Origin: an uncultured Eubacteriales bacterium
Lineage (GTDB): Bacteria; Bacillota; Clostridia; Oscillospirales; CAG-272
Reading direction: 5' to 3'
NCBI GenBank assembly: GCA_900550625.1
Contig: URSW01000121.1
Span: 1 to 5,432 of the forward strand
Length of the DNA: 5,432 nt
Position numbers and translations under genes: made by a program. Shown here in pieces: positions 1-5,352 of this stretch; within the stretch, counting starts at the first letter, position 1, and each line of letters opens with the position of its first letter. The notes under the pieces were generated by a model. That model worked only from the letters and a program-made list of their open reading frames with translations, was not told the origin of the DNA and did no database searches.

Positions 1-1
1 G

Positions 2-973
2 ATAACGTCGCAGTCGGGGATCGTCTCCGAGGAGACGGTAGACATCGAGCTTCGCCCGTCGGAATCGGACGTATCCGCGATTGCAATATCGGCGGACATC
101 CGTGATGACAGTACCTCGCCCGACAAAAACTCATCGGTCGGAGCGGTGCTGAAGTCCGGTGCTGCGGCGGGGGGCGACTCTGCGGAGCAGACCGATACCG
201 AAGCGGAGAGTGAAACGGAGGGCACAACGGCGGAGACCGCGGAGGAGACCTTTAACGTTACCGTCACCTTCTGGTATCGGGAGAATCTCATGGTCAATGT
301 CGGCCGCGTGACGGTCAGGGAGCTTCTTTCGTCGAACGGCATCACACTCAACACCGCACAGGAGCAGAATCTGAATCTTGATGCGGTGATCGATCAGGAC
401 ATGACCCTTTCCGCAGACAGCGTGACCTATACCACCGAGACGGAAGAGCAGACTATTGCTTACAAAACGGAGTACAGAAACACCGATTCACTGCCCGAAG
501 GGGAGAGCCGTGTCACTCAGAACGGAGTGAACGGAAGCCGCACGGTGCAGTATACGGTGACCTACGTCAACGGTGAGAGAGTCGGACGCGAGGAAAGCGC
601 AAGCTGGATAAGCGCGTACCCGACGAACGAGATCGTTTCGACCGGAGTCGGACCGAATACGTTTATCGATGCCGACGGCAACGTCCGTGAGTATGCGTAC
701 TACATCGACGTGCGCGCGACCTGCTACTATGTCGGAGGAACGACCGCATCGGGACTTCCCGCCGACGAAAGCGTCATTGCCGTAGATCCGAGCGTTATTT
801 CGCTCGGAACGAGAGTGTACGTCACCGGCGCGTACGGTGATTTCGGAGAACGCATAGCCGCCGATACGGGCGGAAACATCATCGGGAACACAATCGACGT
901 GTGTATCGACCCGAACAACCCGTACGCTGCCAACTTCGGATGGCGCGACATGAGAGTTTACATTCTGAAATAA
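2..973 (+). CDS. Secreted DUF348/G5/3D-domain cell-wall protein (YabE-like), 5'-truncated by window edge
   Basis: The frame is open from the left edge to TAA at 971-973, so 323 C-terminal codons are visible. The GTG at 146 is an internal codon, not the start. From visible codon 1 there is an uncharacterised stretch, then a Thr/Glu-rich acidic linker (about 60-83), one DUF348-like module (about 85-140, with TVRELLSSNGI), a G5 domain (about 143-217, ending IVSTGVG) and a 3D domain (about 235-321). The three hallmark aspartates are seen in IAVDP (262), AADTGG (288) and IDV (299). In the family, G5 is an extracellular adhesion or wall-binding module and 3D is a double-psi barrel related to MltA-type lytic transglycosylases, so a role in peptidoglycan turnover outside the membrane is likely. 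YabE-type relatives begin with a membrane anchor and further DUF348 repeats, which would lie upstream of this window. It has only two cysteines, both in the 3D domain. Domain assignment is firm; the enzymatic activity is inferred. Confidence 0.9.
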   Translation: MTSQSGIVSEETVDIELRPSESDVSAIAISADIRDDSTSPDKNSSVGAVLKSGAAAGGDSAEQTDTEAESETEGTTAETAEETFNVTVTFWYRENLMVNVGRVTVRELLSSNGITLNTAQEQNLNLDAVIDQDMTLSADSVTYTTETEEQTIAYKTEYRNTDSLPEGESRVTQNGVNGSRTVQYTVTYVNGERVGREESASWISAYPTNEIVSTGVGPNTFIDADGNVREYAYYIDVRATCYYVGGTTASGLPADESVIAVDPSVISLGTRVYVTGAYGDFGERIAADTGGNIIGNTIDVCIDPNNPYAANFGWRDMRVYILK

Positions 974-987
974 GCGAAAAGCGCCGG

Positions 988-1013
988 GCACGGCATTCGT
1001 GAGAGTGCCGTGC
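988..1013 (+). terminator. Strong hairpin 15 bases after the wall-protein stop, lacking a T tract
   Basis: The arms 988-998 and 1003-1013 pair over 11 bp with one G-T wobble around the loop GTGA. It sits where the terminator of the upstream gene would be expected, but only TT follows the stem. It may be a weak terminator or a 3'-end mRNA-stabilising hairpin. Confidence 0.4.
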
Positions 1014-1021
1014 TTCGGTAT

Positions 1022-1103
1022 GCTTCGCCGCACTTCGTGACTCGGCGGAGCGTGCATCGGTGCGCCGTTTACCGTACCGTGAAATGCGGAAGAACCGCAT
1101 TTC
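1022..1103. other. Two further GC-rich hairpins in the 974-1411 intergenic region
   Basis: Positions 1022-1030 pair with 1043-1051 (9 bp with one wobble; the 12-base loop holds a small CAC/GTG stem). Positions 1081-1089 pair perfectly with 1095-1103 (GAAATGCGG, loop AAGAA, CCGCATTTC). Neither is followed by a T tract. With the hairpin at 988-1013 they make three stems in 116 bases. I see no convincing open reading frame here; their role is unknown. Confidence 0.4.
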
Positions 1104-1177
1104 CGAGAGCATGAGCTTTGAACACACGGTATGACGTGATATTCGGATCGCAGTCGGCTTGCCGTTCCGTGTCAATG

Positions 1178-1380
1178 CGGCGCGGCTTGTTCTCCGATGT
1201 CCGTGCAGCTTAGCTCTGCATCATGAAAATGCGAAAAATTCCGCGCCGTGTCGGTGCGCGGTCGGCGGTTTGTCCGCCGCAGTTCAATATTCAATCTGCC
1301 GCCGGGTAGAGATGCTTCGGCATCCGTAAACACATCGTTAGGTCTTTGAAGATGTGTTCGCGGATGCTTTTTTCTTGAAA
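1178..1380 (+). promoter_or_regulatory. Candidate structured attenuator leader of the pnuC-family gene
   Basis: About 200 bases of non-coding sequence contain ordered pairings: an outer stem 1178-1185 with 1241-1248 enclosing a small stem 1204-1208 with 1216-1220; a perfect hairpin 1263-1268 with 1274-1279 (CGGCGG/CCGCCG); a GATGC-TTCG-GCATC hairpin at 1311-1324; and then the strong terminator at 1320-1373, which uses the same GCATC bases. A terminator that shares bases with an upstream stem and lies about 40 bases before a start codon is the usual layout of a riboswitch or attenuator. I do not recognise the motif: T-box, TPP, FMN and ZTP consensus elements were looked for by eye and not found. 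No convincing promoter was identified. It could instead be a small RNA ending at the terminator. Confidence 0.45.
1320..1373 (+). terminator. Intrinsic terminator upstream of the pnuC-family gene
   Basis: Arms 1320-1336 and 1351-1367 form a nearly continuous 17-bp stem (one A-C mismatch and one G-T wobble) around a 14-base loop. TTTTTT (1368-1373) follows at once. The nearest upstream gene ends about 350 bases earlier, so this more likely ends a leader or small RNA than the wall-protein mRNA itself. Confidence 0.85.
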
Positions 1381-1402
1381 AACTCCGCGGCACGGATAAA
1401 TC

Positions 1403-1408
1403 GGAGGT
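1403..1408 (+). promoter_or_regulatory. Ribosome binding site for the ATG at 1412
   Basis: GGAGGT lies three bases before ATG 1412-1414. The spacing is short but the match is strong. This site marks ATG 1412 as the intended start, although that frame does not lead into the transporter sequence without a one-base shift. Confidence 0.75.
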
Positions 1409-1411
1409 CTC

Positions 1412-2141
1412 ATGATCGCAAAAAATAAAAAAAGCCGTATCGTATTTTACGGCGGCGGAAATTATCCTTTGGGCGGTATCCGTCCTTCTCATCACATCGT
1501 CGTTTTTCATTTTCGCAAGGCGCGAATACCTTACGCTCGCCGCGTCGCTCGTCGGCGTGACGGCTCTCATCTTCTGCGCGAAGGGAAATCCCGCGGGTCA
1601 GGCGCTCATGATATTGTTCAGCGCGATGTACGGCGTGATATCGTTCACCTTCGCGTATTACGGGGAGATGATGACCTACCTCGGCATGTCCGCGCCGATG
1701 GCGGTCTTTTCGCTGGTGTCGTGGCTCCGCAATCCGTATGAAGGGAAGCGCTCGGAGGTGAAAGTGAGCGCGCTCGGCGCGGCGGAGACGGTCTCTATAT
1801 TCGTGCTGTCCGCCGTTGTGACGCTCGTATTTTACTTCATTCTCGGAGCGCTCGGCACCGCAAATCTGCTGCCGAGTACGCTTTCGGTCACGACGAGCTT
1901 TATTGCGGTCTGTCTCACGTTCAGAAGAAGCCCGTACTATGCCGCGGCATACGCGGCAAATGACGTTGTTCTTGTGATTCTGTGGGTCACGGCATCGCTT
2001 TCGGATGCGTCGTATGTGTCGGTCGCCGTATGCTTCGCGGTATTTCTTGCAAACGACATTTACGGATTTATAAGCTGGTCGCGGATGAAAAAGCGTCAGG
2101 AACACGGCGCGCAGCCGTCCGCAAAAAAACGGGATCGGTGA
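1412..2141 (+). CDS. pnuC: PnuC-family nicotinamide riboside/NMN-type transporter, frame interrupted in an A run after the start codon
   Basis: The product resembles PnuC, a facilitator that brings NAD precursors such as nicotinamide riboside across the membrane; relatives carry riboflavin or thiamine. The start signal is ATG 1412 with GGAGGT, but the transporter sequence runs in another frame, open from 1416 to TGA at 2139-2141. The two frames join if one A is removed from the run at 1427-1433 (or from 1420-1425), giving 242 residues, a normal family length. In repaired numbering there are about eight hydrophobic segments: 17-35, 39-56, 64-82, 89-105, 123-147, 152-170, 175-196 and 201-222. 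CAKGN (55-59), YGE (83-85) and the closing NDIYGFISW match the family pattern. Without a frame shift, translation would have to begin at GTG 1557, which has no good ribosome site and loses the first membrane segment. It may be a sequencing error, a slippage-expressed gene or a fresh pseudogene. Substrate is not determined. Confidence 0.78.
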
Positions 2142-2165
2142 ATTTCACCGATCCCGTTTTCTTTT
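2123..2165. terminator. Bidirectional intrinsic terminator between pnuC and rnj
   Basis: Arms 2130-2141 and 2145-2156 pair perfectly over 12 bp around the loop ATT, and four flanking A-T pairs extend the stem. TTTTCTTTT (2157-2165) follows on the plus strand. A7 at 2123-2129 gives T7 after the stem on the minus strand. It therefore serves both convergent genes. The TGA stop of the transporter gene (2139-2141) lies inside the left arm, and the last codons of that gene encode the A run and the stem. Confidence 0.93.
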
Positions 2166-2192
2166 GTAAGCTTTGCGCTGTCCGCGCAGATT

Positions 2193-3878
2193 TTATACGT
2201 TCATTATAACGGGAAGGATCATCGGCTTGCGCTTCGTCTTCGAATACAGATACTTCGAGAGATCGTCCTTCACGTTTGATTTTATCTGGTTCCATTCGGT
2301 GACTCCGGCTTCGAGCGTCTCCTCGAGCACATTGCGCGCGATCGCACGCACCTCGTCCATCAGCTCCTCCGATTCGCGCACATACACGAATCCGCGCGAG
2401 ATGATGTCGGGACCCGAGATGATCTCGCAGGAATCGACATCGACCGTCGCGACCACGACGATAAGTCCGTCCTGCGCGAGATGGCGCCTGTCGCGGAGCA
2501 CGATGTTTCCGACGTCGCCGACGCCGTAGCCGTCGATCAGCACTCTGCCGGACGGGACGCTTCCCGCGCGGCGGCAGCTTTCGCCGTCAAGCTCGAGCAC
2601 CTGCCCGATCTCGCATACGAATATGTGATCCGCGCTCATGCCCATGAACTGCGCAAGCTCCTTGTGCTGCATGAGGTGGCGGTACTCGCCGTGGATCGGC
2701 ATGAAGAATTTCGGCTTGGTCAGCGAATGCATCATTTTGATCTCCTCGCGGCAGGCGTGACCCGAAACGTGAACCTCTTCCTCTTCGTGGTAGACGTTCA
2801 CACCGCGGCGGTACATTTCGTTTATGATCTTGCCGACGAGAACCTCGTTTCCGGGGATTGCGTGCGAGCTGAGCACGACGAGATCGCCCGAGGTGAGCTC
2901 GACCTGATTGTGATCGGAAAACGCCATGCGGTAGAGCGCCGACATCGGCTCGCCCTGCGACCCCGTCGTGATTATCGTGATCTGCTCGGGCTTGTAGCGC
3001 CCGATGTCGGATATGTCGATCAGCACGTCCTCCGGCACGTCCATGTACCCGAGGCGCACTGCCGCGCCGACGACGTTTACCATGCTCCGCCCCGTGACGG
3101 CGACGTGCCTGCCGTATTTGGCGGAGGTGTTGATGATTTGCTGCACGCGATGAACATTCGAGGAGAAGGTCGCTATGATTATTCTCTTGTCGCCGTTCTG
3201 CATATAGATCTGATCGAGCTGACCGCCGACCTTTCTCTCCGAGGGGGTGTATCCGGGACGCTCCACGTTCGTGGATTCGCACATCAGAAGGAGAACTCCC
3301 TCACGTCCGTATTCGCCGAGGCGCGTGACGTCCATCATCTCCCCGTCGATCGGCGAAACGTCGAGCTTGAAGTCACCCGTGTGGATCACGACGCCGACGG
3401 GCGTTCTTACGGCGATCGCACAGGCATCGGCGATCGAATGGTTGACGTGGATGAATTCGGCTTCAAAACAGCCGAGCTTCACCGTGTCTCCCGCCTCGAC
3501 CGTGTTCAGCTGAGCCTGCTTTGTCAGCTTGTGCTCGTTCAGCTTGTTTTCGAGGATGCCGAGCGTCAGCCTCGTTCCGTATATCGGCGGGTTTATCGTC
3601 CGCAGAACGTACGGGATCGCTCCGATGTGATCCTCGTGACCGTGGGTTATCAATATTCCGCGGATTTTGTCCGCGTTCTTCTCGAGATATGTTATGTCCG
3701 GAATAACGAGGTCGATTCCGAGCATGTCGTCGTCCGGAAACGCAAGTCCGCAGTCTATAACTATGATATCGTCCTCGTACTCGAGAACGGCGATGTTCTT
3801 TCCTATCTCGTTGAGACCGCCGAGCATCATTACCTTGAGCTTTGAGGCGGCTTTCTTATGTCCTTTCTTTCTTGCCAT
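2193..3878 (-). CDS. rnj: Ribonuclease J (metallo-beta-lactamase/beta-CASP RNase)
   Basis: A 561-residue zinc-dependent RNase with 5'-to-3' exonuclease and endonuclease activity in mRNA decay and rRNA maturation; the length is normal for RNase J. The N-terminal metallo-beta-lactamase part carries the HGHEDH motif (79-84), H147 in NHSIADA and D169 in HTGDFK. The beta-CASP insertion spans roughly 210-370, with TGSQGEPMSAL near 305-315. The beta-lactamase fold resumes with HVSGHA (370-375) and H396 in PIHGEYRHL, and a C-terminal domain follows (about 450-561). H79, H81, D83, H84, H147, D169 and H396 correspond to B. subtilis RNase J1 H74, H76, D78, H79, H144, D166 and H390, so it should be active. 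Residue 150 is Ala where J1 has Pro. The start MARKKG at 3878 was chosen over an upstream in-frame ATG (4022) because AAGGAG precedes it by six bases and the extra 48 residues look non-coding. It is convergent with pnuC. Confidence 0.97.
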   Translation of the reverse strand: MARKKGHKKAASKLKVMMLGGLNEIGKNIAVLEYEDDIIVIDCGLAFPDDDMLGIDLVIPDITYLEKNADKIRGILITHGHEDHIGAIPYVLRTINPPIYGTRLTLGILENKLNEHKLTKQAQLNTVEAGDTVKLGCFEAEFIHVNHSIADACAIAVRTPVGVVIHTGDFKLDVSPIDGEMMDVTRLGEYGREGVLLLMCESTNVERPGYTPSERKVGGQLDQIYMQNGDKRIIIATFSSNVHRVQQIINTSAKYGRHVAVTGRSMVNVVGAAVRLGYMDVPEDVLIDISDIGRYKPEQITIITTGSQGEPMSALYRMAFSDHNQVELTSGDLVVLSSHAIPGNEVLVGKIINEMYRRGVNVYHEEEEVHVSGHACREEIKMMHSLTKPKFFMPIHGEYRHLMQHKELAQFMGMSADHIFVCEIGQVLELDGESCRRAGSVPSGRVLIDGYGVGDVGNIVLRDRRHLAQDGLIVVVATVDVDSCEIISGPDIISRGFVYVRESEELMDEVRAIARNVLEETLEAGVTEWNQIKSNVKDDLSKYLYSKTKRKPMILPVIMNV

Positions 3879-3884
3879 GTAGAA

Positions 3885-3890
3885 CTCCTT
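3885..3890 (-). promoter_or_regulatory. Ribosome binding site of rnj
   Basis: On the minus strand AAGGAG lies six bases before ATG 3878. This decides the start in favour of MARKKG over the longer open frame that begins at 4022. Confidence 0.85.
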
Positions 3891-4257
3891 TATCGAATTT
3901 ATTGAAAATAAGTAAGTGACCGCGCGGATATACCGGCGGCTTTTCGCCCATGCGGGAACAAACGCGGTAAGCGTTTTCCTCTTCCGGGGATTTTCGGGCA
4001 CGGAAAAGGCGCCGCCGCACAATATGTGAAGCCGCGATCGGGAATCGCGTTTCCGATGCGGCGGAACAACGCCGTCGGCGCGAACGCAAATTCACCTTCC
4101 GGGGACATACGGGCAAAGCTTCAAAGCCCTTCACCGACGGGTGAGGGCGCTGCACCTTCAACCAAGGCGGCGGTCGAAGGTATCGGAGGCTTTCCGGTAT
4201 GTCTTTTTCGGTCGGGGATATGCTTCCCCGCAAAAACGTACAAAATACTGCAAGTAT
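3891..4257 (-). promoter_or_regulatory. Stem-loop-rich non-coding region upstream of rnj, possible long 5' leader
   Basis: No convincing gene lies between 3879 and 4314. Instead there are many pairings: 3971-3979 with 4002-4010 (one mismatch); 4012-4019 with 4057-4064, enclosing 4033-4038 with 4044-4049; 4126-4135 with 4140-4148 (9 bp, one bulged T); 4154-4163 with 4172-4181 (one mismatch); and 4213-4218 with 4225-4230. None is followed by a T tract on either strand. If rnj is transcribed from the TATAAT at 4258-4263, its untranslated leader would be about 370 bases and would contain all of these stems. Otherwise this is the intercistronic part of a message from the small membrane-protein gene. 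Control through structured leaders is known for E. coli RNase E; applying that idea here is inference. Confidence 0.4.
3981..4115. repeat. Imperfect 20-base direct repeat, 115-base period
   Basis: Positions 3981-4000 and 4096-4115 match at 17 of 20 bases. Both read CTTCCGGGGA then four variable bases (TTTT or CATA) then CGGGCA. On the minus strand both copies lie in the putative rnj leader. They could be paired protein-binding sites, remnants of a duplication or chance. Confidence 0.45.
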
Positions 4258-4263
4258 ATTATA
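4258..4263 (-). promoter_or_regulatory. Candidate -10 element for rnj
   Basis: A perfect TATAAT occurs on the minus strand inside an unusually A/T-rich patch (about 4231-4320). No good -35 hexamer is found 16-18 bases upstream, so the call is tentative. It is the best -10 match seen between the small membrane-protein gene and rnj. Confidence 0.35.
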
Positions 4264-4296
4264 TCGCCGAAAGGAGGGACTGATGTGTGCAAAATG

Positions 4297-4311
4297 TTTA
4301 CAAAGTGTAAA
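4297..4311. repeat. Perfect short inverted repeat TTTACA-AAG-TGTAAA
   Basis: A 6+3+6 dyad lies just past the stop codon of the small membrane-protein gene and 34 bases upstream of the candidate TATAAT. Its form fits an operator for a dimeric repressor. It lacks the GC content and T run of a terminator. No regulator is identified. Confidence 0.4.
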
Positions 4312-4314
4312 TTA

Positions 4315-4590
4315 TTATACTATGAGCATCGTTATGAACAGACCGAGCGCGAAAACGCCGATTCCCGAGAGCACGCCGAGCACGAACGGACGGGGGCTGA
4401 GCGTCTTTCTGCGCTTCTTTTCCGACGGCGAACCGACGGAGCGTTCGCGGATTATCCGCATCGCTTCGGCGACCATGTCGTCCTTTCGCTTCGGCGACGC
4501 GCCGTCGCGCAGTATGAAATACGCTTCCTTGAAGATCGGGCTTTCGGTATCGCGGATATAGATTATTCTTCTTTCGCATCCTTTTATCAT
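4315..4590 (-). CDS. Small uncharacterised protein with one C-terminal membrane segment
   Basis: I do not recognise a named family. From ATG 4590 the product is 91 residues and begins MIKGCERR. Residues 1-55 are a soluble mixed-charge region containing FKEAYFIL and DDMVAEAMRIIRE, probably helical. A basic cluster (KKRRK, 58-62) follows, and residues 69-91 are one hydrophobic Gly-rich helix reaching the C-terminus. By the positive-inside rule it would be a tail-anchored inner-membrane protein with its N-terminus in the cytoplasm. AAAGGG eight bases upstream favours this start; in-frame starts at 4611 (ATG) and 4653 (GTG) would add 7 or 21 residues but lack a clear ribosome site. It was preferred over overlapping plus-strand frames because its composition and membrane segment look like real protein. 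It lies between the GNAT and rnj genes on the same strand; no terminator is seen before rnj, so co-transcription is possible. Confidence 0.72.
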   Translation of the reverse strand: MIKGCERRIIYIRDTESPIFKEAYFILRDGASPKRKDDMVAEAMRIIRERSVGSPSEKKRRKTLSPRPFVLGVLSGIGVFALGLFITMLIV

Positions 4591-4670
4591 TTGACGTTCC
4601 CTTTCACGCATGTTTTCGACCGTCGGCAAAGTCGGCTGCGCGGCTTTCACCACGGTCGGAATTTTATTCT

Positions 4671-4700
4671 ATTATCCCCTGATTTTTCGTGAGTATTCAG
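4671..4700 (-). promoter_or_regulatory. Weak candidate promoter for the small membrane-protein gene
   Basis: On the minus strand GATAAT (4676-4671) is preceded at 18 bases by CTGAAT, which keeps the TGA core of a -35. It lies between the GNAT terminator and the gene start, where a promoter is required if that terminator is efficient. The match is modest. Confidence 0.3.
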
Positions 4701-4790
4701 CGGGGAACGCCCTGCCCGGATTAAATTCGAGCTCGGCGGCAAAGAGCGCACCGCGTATGTGCCGCCCGTCGGACGTTCCTCGCGGAAGGC

Positions 4791-4832
4791 ATAATAAAAG
4801 CGCGGAGCGCACCGTAGGGGTACGCTCCGCGC
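4791..4832 (-). terminator. Intrinsic terminator of the GNAT gene
   Basis: Arms 4800-4809 and 4823-4832 pair perfectly over 10 GC-rich bp, with a small inner ACC/GGT stem. Read on the minus strand, TTTTATTAT (4799-4791) follows the stem. It starts 34 bases after the GNAT stop codon. The plus strand has no T run after the stem, so it acts in one direction only. Confidence 0.85.
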
Positions 4833-4846
4833 CGATTCCGCCGACT

Positions 4847-4858
4847 TGCCGATCGGCA
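4847..4858. repeat. Perfect 12-base palindrome TGCCGATCGGCA
   Basis: A 12-base self-complementary sequence lies between the GNAT stop codon (4866) and its terminator (from 4832 on the minus strand). It could be a protein-binding site or part of 3'-end structure. Short perfect palindromes also arise by chance in GC-rich DNA. Confidence 0.4.
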
Positions 4859-4865
4859 GGGGAGA

Positions 4866-5339
4866 TCACACGTCCGCTTCCATGTAGCTTCGGGACGTGC
4901 GGAATCCGAGGGATTCGTAAAATTTCAAGGCAGATTCGTTGAAGGACCAAACGTCGAGCGAGATGCGCCCGAAGCCCGTGCGCGCGGCTTCGCTGCGGCA
5001 GAAGCCGATCAGCGCGCTTCCCACGCCGCGCCGCCTGAAGTCGGAATCGACTCCGAATTCCTCGATGTGGTAGCTTCTGCGGGCGCACATGTACGGCGAC
5101 TCCGGCTTGTCGATCCGATGTACGAGGGCAAAGCCGCAGACCGTGCCGCCGCACACGGCGGCGATAACGTCCGTGTCATCATCGTCGAAGGCACTGTATA
5201 CCCGCTCGCTGAGATCTCCCCCGAAGCCGGGACGGAAAATGTCGGGACGTCCGTTTGCGTGAAGCTCGCTTACAGCCCTTCTCAGCTCGTTCACCCGCTC
5301 AAGCTCATCGCGCTTTGCGTATCTTACTGTCAGCTCCAT
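4866..5339 (-). CDS. GNAT-family N-acetyltransferase
   Basis: The 157-residue product has the size of a single GNAT domain and would transfer an acetyl group from acetyl-CoA to an amine of an unknown substrate, in the cytoplasm. The N-terminal strand and first helices (MELTVRYAKRDELERVNELR) precede a FRPGF segment (35-39). The central strands include GFALVHRID (69-77). Motif A is clear: the strand EEFGVDSDF (93-101) leads into RRRGVG (102-107), the pyrophosphate-binding loop. The C-terminal motif LDVWSFNESALKFYESLGF (128-146) is the usual closing part of the fold. GGAGG lies eight bases before ATG 5339, supporting this start, although the frame stays open upstream to the window edge. It has its own terminator, so it is probably transcribed apart from the two genes that follow on the same strand. 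Substrate cannot be inferred. Confidence 0.92.
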   Translation of the reverse strand: MELTVRYAKRDELERVNELRRAVSELHANGRPDIFRPGFGGDLSERVYSAFDDDDTDVIAAVCGGTVCGFALVHRIDKPESPYMCARRSYHIEEFGVDSDFRRRGVGSALIGFCRSEAARTGFGRISLDVWSFNESALKFYESLGFRTSRSYMEADV

Positions 5340-5347
5340 ATATTCTG

Positions 5348-5352
5348 CCTCC
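5348..5352 (-). promoter_or_regulatory. Ribosome binding site of the GNAT gene
   Basis: GGAGG on the minus strand lies eight bases before ATG 5339, a normal spacing. It argues that translation starts there even though the same frame has no stop between 5340 and 5432. Confidence 0.75.

Noticed and set aside
146..148. GTG at 146 as a start codon for the wall protein
   Set aside because: The frame is open to the left edge, no ribosome site precedes the GTG, and this protein class needs an export signal and further N-terminal modules that would lie upstream.
1285..1315. Resemblance of CCGCCGGGTAGAG to the 3' conserved segment of the ZTP riboswitch
   Set aside because: The match is partial and the essential upstream ZTP segment is absent from the preceding bases.
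1410..2105. A 231-codon minus-strand open frame opposite the PnuC gene
   Set aside because: The product is an Arg/His/Glu-rich string without domains, as expected for the complement of a hydrophobic membrane-protein gene.
2481..3845. A 454-codon open frame on the plus strand opposite rnj
   Set aside because: It is the antisense shadow of an intact, motif-complete RNase J gene in GC-rich DNA. The product is rich in His, Asp, Val and Arg in a way typical of reverse-strand reading, and no family motif is seen.
4213..4230. Hairpin CGGGGA-N6-TCCCCG as a terminator
   Set aside because: It is flanked by Ts on its 5' side and As on its 3' side on the plus strand, so neither strand has a T tract after the stem.
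3879..4233. Minus-strand open frames and the 48-residue N-terminal extension upstream of rnj
   Set aside because: AAGGAG sits correctly before ATG 3878, the extension does not resemble RNase J N-termini, and the region is dominated by stem-loops.
4141..4692. Plus-strand open frames of 183 and 120 codons overlapping the small membrane-protein gene
   Set aside because: Their products lack domains or membrane segments and show antisense-like composition, while the minus-strand product has a coherent soluble-plus-membrane-anchor design. The Shine-Dalgarno at 4270 is kept as a finding only.
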